Shown: positions 59,130-64,000 of the stretch, in pieces
Position numbering within the stretch: position 1 is the first letter of the stretch
How the letters are laid out: the number at the start of each line of letters is the position of its first letter
Notes under the pieces: generated by a model
Told to the model about the DNA's origin: nothing
Seen by the model: only the letters and a program-made list of their open reading frames with translations
The model's database searches: none
Position numbers and translations under genes: made by a program
Assembly: GCA_964487565.1 (NCBI GenBank)
Contig: CAZARN010000009.1
Location: forward strand, 11,770 to 75,769
DNA length: 64,000 nucleotides
Reading direction: 5' to 3'
Source of the DNA: Phil1 sp964487565
Lineage (GTDB): Bacteria; Bacillota; Clostridia; Christensenellales; CAG-138

Positions 59130-60661
59130 GCAAGCTCCTCCTGCGCGGTCCGCTTTGCGCCCGCCATATAAAGGCCAAGCTCCTGGACCGTGGTCGCTTT
59201 GGGGTCAAGTTCGCCGACGATCTCGCCCTCGTACATGACGAGTATGCGGTCGGAAAGGCTCATGACCTCGTCAAGCTCAAGCGAGATGAGAAGCACCGCC
59301 TTGCCGGCGTCCCTCTCCGCGACAAGCTGATTGTGGATGTATTCGATCGCGCCCACGTCAAGTCCGCGCGTGGGTTGCACGGCGACGCAAAGCGGCATGT
59401 TGCGGTCAAGCTCGCGTGCGATGATGGCTTTTTGCTGGTTGCCGCCGGACATGCTGCGCACGCGGGTCACGGCGCCCTGTCCGCTGCGCACGTCATACTG
59501 CGCGATGAGCTTGTTGGCGTATTTACGCACGGCAGGCTTGTTGATGAAGCCCGCGCGCTGGAATTCAGGCTCAAGATAACGCTGGAGCACAAGGTTTTGT
59601 TCAAGCGTAAAATCGAGGATGAGGCCGTGCTTATGCCTGTCCTCCGGGATATGACTCATGCCGCGCAGCCTCGTGCGGATGGACGCGCGGGATATATCCT
59701 CGTCGCAGAGCTTGACCGTGCCGGCGGTGCTTTTTTCAAGCCCCGTGAGACCGTAGACAAGCTCCGTCTGACCGTTGCCGTCAATGCCGGCGATGCAGAC
59801 GATCTCGCCAGCGCGCACATCGAAGCTGACGTTTTTCACGGCGTCCTTCTTATGCACTCTCGACGGAACAACAAGACCGCGCACGCTCATGATGACCTGC
59901 GCGGGTTTCGCCTCGTCTTTAACGACCTCAAGCTGTACAGGACGGCCGACCATCATGTTGGAAAGCTCCTGCTTGTCCGTATCGGCGGTGTTTACCGTAC
60001 CGACGCATTTGCCCTTGTGAAGGACGGTCACGCGGTCCGAGACCGCTATTATCTCGTTGAGCTTGTGGGAGATGAAGAGGATGCTTTTGCCCTCTTTCGC
60101 GAAGGCGCGCATGGTGGCCATCAACTCGTCGATCTCCTGCGGGGTGAGGACGGCCGTCGGCTCGTCGAATATGAGTATCTCGTTGTCGCGGTAAAGCATT
60201 TTCAGTATTTCAACGCGCTGCTGCATACCAACGGTGATGTCCTCGACCTTGGCGTCAAGATCCACCTTGAGACCGTATTTTTCGGAAAGCTCAAGCACCC
60301 TGCTGCGCGCTTCCTTCTTTTGGAGGAAGCCGAATTTGGTGGTTTCCGCGCCGAGTATTATGTTGTCGAGCACCGTGAAAACATCGATGAGCTTGAAGTG
60401 CTGGTGTACCATGCCTATGCCGAGGGCTGTCGCGTCGTTCGGGCCTGTGATGTTGACCGTTTGGCCGTTTTTGCGTATTTCGCCGGCCTCAGGCTGATAC
60501 AGACCGAAGAGCACGCTCATAAGAGTTGATTTTCCGGCCCCGTTTTCGCCCAGAAGCGCGTGTATTTCACCTTTCCTGAGCGTGAGGGTTATATCGTCGT
60601 TCGCGACGATGCCGGGGAACTCTTTCGTGATGTGGAGCATTTCGATGACGTATTCAGGCAT
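59126..60661 (-). CDS. BMP/Nup-type nucleoside ABC transporter ATPase, two nucleotide-binding domains
   Basis: Cytoplasmic motor with duplicated ATPase domains in 511 residues. The first has Walker A GENGAGKSTLMS, Walker B ILIFDEPTAVL, and signature region DITVGMQQRVEIL. The second has a degenerate P-loop, GIDGNGQTEL, typical for the sugar/nucleoside (CUT2-like) ATPases, and the signature SMSGGNQQKAI. Transcribed from its own promoter, behind the BMP gene terminator. The substrate class is inferred from the binding-protein family. Confidence 0.92.
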   Translation of the reverse strand: MPEYVIEMLHITKEFPGIVANDDITLTLRKGEIHALLGENGAGKSTLMSVLFGLYQPEAGEIRKNGQTVNITGPNDATALGIGMVHQHFKLIDVFTVLDNIILGAETTKFGFLQKKEARSRVLELSEKYGLKVDLDAKVEDITVGMQQRVEILKMLYRDNEILIFDEPTAVLTPQEIDELMATMRAFAKEGKSILFISHKLNEIIAVSDRVTVLHKGKCVGTVNTADTDKQELSNMMVGRPVQLEVVKDEAKPAQVIMSVRGLVVPSRVHKKDAVKNVSFDVRAGEIVCIAGIDGNGQTELVYGLTGLEKSTAGTVKLCDEDISRASIRTRLRGMSHIPEDRHKHGLILDFTLEQNLVLQRYLEPEFQRAGFINKPAVRKYANKLIAQYDVRSGQGAVTRVRSMSGGNQQKAIIARELDRNMPLCVAVQPTRGLDVGAIEYIHNQLVAERDAGKAVLLISLELDEVMSLSDRILVMYEGEIVGELDPKATTVQELGLYMAGAKRTAQEELA

Positions 60662-60699
60662 ATATCACGATTTGTTTCCTCTCTGCTTATTCTTATTTA

Positions 60700-60728
60700 A
60701 TTATAAGGCAGCGATTGGCGAAACACAA
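60700..60728 (-). promoter_or_regulatory. Promoter of the transporter ATPase-permease genes
   Basis: On the - strand TTGTGT, 17 bases, TATAAT. It lies after the BMP terminator, so the membrane parts have their own promoter besides read-through. Confidence 0.65.
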
Positions 60729-60773
60729 GTTTGAATAAGCCTTATTTCCGTTAAAGAGTTTCGTTTTCGCGGG

Positions 60774-60806
60774 ATAAAAGAAGGCCGCCCTTTGCGGGCG
60801 GCCTTC
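60774..60806 (-). terminator. Terminator after the BMP-family binding-protein gene
   Basis: On the - strand GAAGGCCGCCC pairs with GGGCGGCCTTC around five bases, then TTTTAT. It is 13 bases past the stop and probably lets the binding protein exceed the membrane parts. Confidence 0.82.
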
Positions 60807-60818
60807 GATGGGCTTGGT

Positions 60819-61985
60819 TTATTCAACGATGGTGAGGGTCAGGTTGGAGTACTCCTGCTGGAGGTTGGCTTCGTAATTGTTGTCGACAACAAGCGTGCCA
60901 TCCTTGACAGCGGCAAGGACCTTCTCATAATCCTCAACGGTGAAGTTGGTCATGGACCAGGTGGCGGTCGGGATGCCGACTGCGTCGTCGTTCACGCCGA
61001 GGGTGGTGGAGGTGCCGCCGATCTCGGACCAGGTACCATCATAGTACTTGGCGATGGCGTACTGCGCAGCCTCGCCGATGCCCTTCATTGCGGAGGTGAC
61101 AACGGTGTCGGACTCGCTGGACTGGTCGGTATCAACACCCACGACATGACCGTCGTTGGCGGAAGCCGCAGCCGCGACTGAGGAGAACATGCTGCCGCCG
61201 CAGGCGAAGATGACTTCGGTGCCGTTCTCATACCAGCCGTTTGCCATGGTCTGGAGTTCCGGGGAAGCACTGTACGAAGAACCGTACAGCCAGCTGTAAT
61301 TGCACTCAACGTTTACGCCCATCTCAGCAGCGGCCGCATTGGCGCCCTGGACGAAGCCGTAACCGTAACGGCAGCAGGCAGGATTGGTGCCGCCGCCACC
61401 GCCGCAGAAGCCGAGCTTGGTGTAGCCTTCCTTCACGACGGCATAGCCGGCGAAGTAGCCGCACTGCTCTTCCTGGAAGGCGATACCCGCAACGTTGGCA
61501 AGCGGGGTTCCGTCGTCATTCATGAGGGTGTAACCATCGATGAAGACGAACATCGTGTCCGTGAATTCCTTGGCTGCGCGGGTCATTGCAGTCTCCTGAA
61601 GGAAACCGGCGCATACGACGACCTTGGCACCGGCGTCGACAGCGGCCTTCATGGCGTCATAACGATCGTCATCGGTGGCTTCGTTGCCGTTGGCGGGCTG
61701 ATAATACTTGTAGGAAAGCCCGTTGTTGTAAGCATAAAGCTTCACGCCGTTGTAGGTGCCTTCGTTGAAGGACTTGTCCTTCAGCTGACCGATATCGGTG
61801 ACGAAGGCGATCTCATACTTGCCGTCTGCAGAGGTCATGTTGTCCTCGATCTCGTCGGGAGATACGGCTGCGGTCTCGCCTTCGCCGCTCTGCTCCGGCT
61901 GATCGGTCTCAGCGGGGGTCTGCTGGCAGCCGAAGCACCCGATAACGAGCGCAAGGGCCAACAGGATCACAAGAAACTTCTTCAT
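60819..61985 (-). CDS. BMP family (PnrA-like) nucleoside-binding lipoprotein
   Basis: Extracytoplasmic receptor of the Nup-type importer; PnrA-type members bind purine nucleosides. The signal peptide MKKFLVILLALALVIGCFGC has a lipobox. Mature blocks include AFVTDIGQLKDKSFNEGTYN, VVVCAGFLQETAMTRAAKEF, the VAGIAFQEEQCGYFAGYAVV block, GFVQGANAAAAEM and VGVDTDQSSESDTVVTSAMK. The 388 residues are normal. AGGAGG precedes the ATG. Confidence 0.92.
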   Translation of the reverse strand: MKKFLVILLALALVIGCFGCQQTPAETDQPEQSGEGETAAVSPDEIEDNMTSADGKYEIAFVTDIGQLKDKSFNEGTYNGVKLYAYNNGLSYKYYQPANGNEATDDDRYDAMKAAVDAGAKVVVCAGFLQETAMTRAAKEFTDTMFVFIDGYTLMNDDGTPLANVAGIAFQEEQCGYFAGYAVVKEGYTKLGFCGGGGGTNPACCRYGYGFVQGANAAAAEMGVNVECNYSWLYGSSYSASPELQTMANGWYENGTEVIFACGGSMFSSVAAAASANDGHVVGVDTDQSSESDTVVTSAMKGIGEAAQYAIAKYYDGTWSEIGGTSTTLGVNDDAVGIPTATWSMTNFTVEDYEKVLAAVKDGTLVVDNNYEANLQQEYSNLTLTIVE

Positions 61986-62035
61986 TTGAAATCCTCCTGA
62001 TTGATTTGCGCCGCATGGCGCATGTTGACGTTTAT

Positions 62036-62063
62036 ATTATATCACGTCCGAGACACAATACAA
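62036..62063 (-). promoter_or_regulatory. Promoter of the BMP-family binding-protein gene
   Basis: On the - strand TTGTAT, 16 bases, TATAAT with TGA before it (extended -10), about 50 bases before the start codon. Confidence 0.65.
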
Positions 62064-62404
62064 ACAGAAAATTAAAGCGCATCTCATTCGGGCCGCGGAT
62101 GTTAAAAATGTTTGAAAAAAGCCGGTGTCGACGGTTGTTTTCGGGTTTTGACCTGATGTTCTCATTTACGCATTTGAATTATTTCCGTACACACTTCGCC
62201 GCATTCGCACGGGGAAAGCTCGCGGCAACGTCGTGCTTTACTGCGTCGAAGCAGCCGTGCCGGCTTTCGATCATCCGTTTTACGGGCGCCGGAAGATTGC
62301 CGTGCATCCGCTACGCCGGCACATATTATTCAAAGCTTTGACCTCAGGCACAGAGCGTGCTAAACCGCCGCGGCGGATGAAGATCACGGCTGCTGTATAA
62401 TGAT
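62064..62404. other. Stretch without a convincing gene
   Basis: About 340 bases between the BMP promoter and the cotJ terminator. An open frame from 62006 to 62341 on the + strand encodes a basic, Ser/Arg/Phe-rich product without family features or ribosome site. No RNA gene was recognised. Confidence 0.5.
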
Positions 62405-62429
62405 AAAAGCCAGGCGACACCTGGCTTTT
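62405..62429 (-). terminator. Terminator of cotJABC
   Basis: AAAAGCCAGG and CCTGGCTTTT pair fully around CGACA; the T tract on either strand makes it potentially two-way. It lies 47 bases past the cotJC stop. Confidence 0.75.
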
Positions 62430-62475
62430 GACAGTTCGGAGCCGCGTATGCCCCGATGCGCGCGATGAAAGGATT

Positions 62476-63075
62476 TTACTTCCTGATGCTCACGTTGGGG
62501 TAATACATGCGCGTTGACGGATCCTGCATCTTCTCAACGATGTTGAGGCACTCGCCGAAACGCTGATAATGCACGATCTCACGCTCGCGCAGAAACCTGA
62601 GCGGTTCGAGTATTGCGCGATCATCCGTGAGCGTCATAAGATGCTCGTATGTTGCGCGCGCCTTCTGCTCTGCTGCAAGATCCTCCACGAGATCGGCCAC
62701 AGGGTCGCCCGTGCAGGAGATGTATTGGGCGGTGAACGGTACGCCGTTCGGATCCGCCGGGTATACGCCGTGGTTGTGCATGGTATAATAACCCAGCATA
62801 CCGGCCGCCTCAAGCTCTTCATATGTTGCGCCGCGCAGGCTCTGGTAGATCATAGTGCCGAGCATTTCCCAGTGAGCAAGCTCTTCCGTGCCTATGTCGT
62901 TGAGCGTGGCACGGCAGCGGTCATCGGGCATTGTGAATCGCTGCGTGAGATAGCGCATACCCGCGCCAAGCTCCGAATCCGGCCCGCCGTACTGCGCCAT
63001 GAGCAGCTTTGCCATCCGCGGGTCGGGGTTTGAGATACTGATGGGATATTCAAGCTTTTTTTGATAGATCCACAT
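62476..63075 (-). CDS. cotJC: CotJC-type spore coat protein, manganese-catalase-like
   Basis: Ferritin-like protein of the inner coat related to Mn catalase. MWIYQKKLEYPISI opens the protein; Glu/His metal residues appear in DIGTEELAHWEML, EDLAAEQKARATYEHLM, and LREREIVHYQRFGE. The 199 residues fit CotJC. AGGAGG lies before the ATG. Last gene of cotJABC, nine bases after cotJB. The operon marks the organism as a spore former or a descendant of one. Confidence 0.9.
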   Translation of the reverse strand: MWIYQKKLEYPISISNPDPRMAKLLMAQYGGPDSELGAGMRYLTQRFTMPDDRCRATLNDIGTEELAHWEMLGTMIYQSLRGATYEELEAAGMLGYYTMHNHGVYPADPNGVPFTAQYISCTGDPVADLVEDLAAEQKARATYEHLMTLTDDRAILEPLRFLREREIVHYQRFGECLNIVEKMQDPSTRMYYPNVSIRK

Positions 63076-63084
63076 ATTTCCTCC

Positions 63085-63330
63085 TTATTCCCACGGCCAC
63101 TGGGAGGTGACATAACAGCCTGCTTCGGTGGGAGAATGGCCGAAGCTCATGAGCGGGCCGTAAACTGCCTCATACTCACCGATAAGCGTCACCAGGCGTT
63201 CGGAATAGCACAGATAATCGCTCCTTGCGGCTTCATCCTCCGGATGGGTGTCAAGATAGAGATTCAATTCTATACAGATGAACTGATACTCGCTGATCTT
63301 TGTGAGAAGCGCCGCCTGACTCTGTTCCAT
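63085..63330 (-). CDS. cotJB: CotJB-type spore coat protein
   Basis: Small coat-assembly protein of the cotJ operon, 81 residues. The family pattern is seen in LLTKISEYQFICIELNLYLD, THPEDEAARSDY, and YGPLMSFGH, ending in WPWE. The ATG at 63330 is used, since AGGAGGCG lies upstream; a GTG at 63345 would include that site. The cotJA stop is 12 bases upstream. Confidence 0.88.
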   Translation of the reverse strand: MEQSQAALLTKISEYQFICIELNLYLDTHPEDEAARSDYLCYSERLVTLIGEYEAVYGPLMSFGHSPTEAGCYVTSQWPWE

Positions 63331-63341
63331 ATGGCGCCTCC

Positions 63342-63575
63342 TCACATCACGAGCCCGGGGAACATCGTCCCCTGCTCGAGCGCTTCCGCAGGGCAGAAGC
63401 CTTCAACATATATCTGGTCCTCCATACAAAGCATGGCGAGGTTCTGCCCCGGCACAGCAGCGATATCGCCGCACGCGCCGCTGCGGCACGCCTCGCCGGC
63501 CTGTACGAGCACGGTTTCATCATTGCGCATCGCGTTCCCGGCTGCCGCGCCCGCGCATCCGCATGATCTATACAC
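63342..63575 (-). CDS. cotJA: CotJA-type spore coat-associated protein with Cys-rich N-terminus
   Basis: First gene of cotJABC, 77 residues. The C-terminal half fits CotJA (VPGQNLAMLC, FCPAEALEQGTMFPGLVM). The N-terminal half has Cys at 5, 7, 30 and 35 (SCGCAGAAAG, EACRSGACGD), which is not usual for the family and could give disulfide links in the coat. The start is GTG at 63575 with GGAGG eight bases upstream. Confidence 0.8.
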   Translation of the reverse strand: MYRSCGCAGAAAGNAMRNDETVLVQAGEACRSGACGDIAAVPGQNLAMLCMEDQIYVEGFCPAEALEQGTMFPGLVM

Positions 63576-63602
63576 GATCGTGTCCTCCTTTTATTTCATA
63601 GC

Positions 63603-63620
63603 GGCATGTTTTTTCATGCC
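63603..63620 (-). other. Hairpin in the cotJ leader
   Basis: GGCATG and CATGCC are perfect six-base arms around six bases, about 28 bases upstream of the cotJA start. No sporulation-sigma promoter could be fixed with confidence. Confidence 0.4.
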
Positions 63621-63661
63621 CTGTAGTTTAAGATATTCAACAGGTTCCGGGGTGGTTACGC

Positions 63662-63690
63662 TTGCATTCAAAGACGGTATATTGTATAAT
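63662..63690 (+). promoter_or_regulatory. Promoter upstream of the tRNA-Ser region
   Basis: TTGCAT at 63662-63667, 17 bases, TATAAT at 63685-63690. Transcription would pass the truncated tRNA copy before the intact gene. Confidence 0.75.
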
Positions 63691-63726
63691 GTTTTTCGCG
63701 TGACCGGCCGTGTGCGCGTATCGTGC

Positions 63727-63766
63727 AGAGGTATCGAAGCGGTCATAACGGGGCTGACTCGAAATC
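63727..63766 (+). pseudogene. Truncated tRNA-Ser fragment (D arm through anticodon loop)
   Basis: Forty bases match 63908-63947 of the intact tRNA-Ser gene with one difference (T to C). The match stops after the anticodon loop; CTCTCGCC follows, similar to the acceptor 3' end, and no variable arm or T arm is present. It cannot fold to a tRNA. Confidence 0.85.
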
Positions 63767-63905
63767 CTCTCGCCAAACGGACGGTCGTGAGCCGGAAAAC
63801 CCAGTAATCATGCGGGTTTGCCGGATTTGAAAATTTCATATTTCTATGATGTCTGCCCTGAATGTCTGCCCTTTTTCTCAGGTCGCGTTCAGTGAAGATA
63901 GATGT

Positions 63906-63991
63906 GGAGAGGTATCGAAGTGGTCATAACGGGGCTGACTCGAAATCAGTTTGCGCGAAACCGCACGTGGGTTCGAATCCCACCCTCTCCG
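63906..63991 (+). tRNA. tRNA-Ser (anticodon CGA)
   Basis: The acceptor stem GGAGAGG pairs with CCTCTCC, with G as discriminator base. The anticodon stem CTGA/TCAG encloses the loop CTCGAAA with anticodon CGA, reading UCG. A long variable arm of the serine class follows, then the T arm GTGGG-TTCGAAT-CCCAC. CCA is not encoded. Confidence 0.95.
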
Positions 63992-64000
63992 CAAAACCGT

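Noticed and set aside
62006..62341. 111-codon + strand frame in the gap before cotJ
   Set aside because: No ribosome site, no family features, and its start lies in the BMP leader and promoter region.
63727..63766. A second functional tRNA-Ser gene
   Set aside because: Only the D arm and anticodon arm are present; no variable or T arm and no matching acceptor stem.

Overview
This window looks like a chromosomal segment of a moderately GC-rich, endospore-forming anaerobic Firmicute, most likely class Clostridia and possibly an uncultivated gut lineage. The support is a cotJABC spore-coat operon, a T-box leader on proS, near-consensus sigma-A promoters with strong Shine-Dalgarno sites, flavodiiron chemistry, a selenium-linked purine operon, and a phosphofructokinase with pyrophosphate-type residues. 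Genus is not resolvable from the sequence alone. Almost the whole window is coding; no prophage, insertion sequence or CRISPR array was seen.

Layout. (1) 1-15.8 kb, core genes on the + strand: a frameshifted peptide-binding protein cut by the left edge, lspA-rluD, zapA, mutS2, a response regulator-histidine kinase-HtrA set, ruvCAB, a DivIVA-like coiled-coil protein and a T-box-controlled proS. (2) 15.8-28.9 kb, mixed short units: a CatA-like acetyltransferase, GNAT, a DUF6125-like protein, phosphofructokinase with a dTMP-kinase-like gene, a PadR/DUF1700-DUF4097 envelope-stress-like operon, an MFS carrier, plsY, an AlkD-like protein, a flavodoxin-like protein and the threonine genes hom / thrC-thrB. 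(3) 29.0-39.4 kb, one long - strand peptide island read from a perfect consensus promoter: S66 LD-carboxypeptidase, peptide-binding protein, OppB, OppC, OppD, an OppF-type ATPase with about four membrane helices inserted into its nucleotide-binding domain, an M20 deacylase, and an M20 dipeptidase fused to an IclR-type regulator. (4) 39.4-53.5 kb, purine region: purA-purB, then the - strand operon ssnA-ygfK-xdh-deoC, divergent from a YheO-like regulator followed by ygeY and ygeW. (5) 53.6-64 kb: a CtpA-type protease, a four-domain flavodiiron-rubredoxin fusion, a BMP/Nup-type nucleoside ABC transporter, cotJABC, and tRNA-Ser(CGA) preceded by a truncated copy.

How the parts may work together. 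The BMP-type importer, DeoC, the selenium-linked hydroxylase set (Xdh, YgfK, SsnA, YgeY, YgeW) and PurA/PurB together suggest nucleoside and purine uptake with anaerobic breakdown or salvage; the usual partners ygeX, hyuA, selD, yqeB and yqeC are not in this window. The peptide island couples import of peptides, perhaps wall-derived ones, to cytoplasmic hydrolysis, and its last gene joins a hydrolase to a DNA-binding regulator in one chain, which suggests feedback control. The two proteins most unlike their families are that peptidase-IclR fusion and the ATPase carrying a membrane domain.
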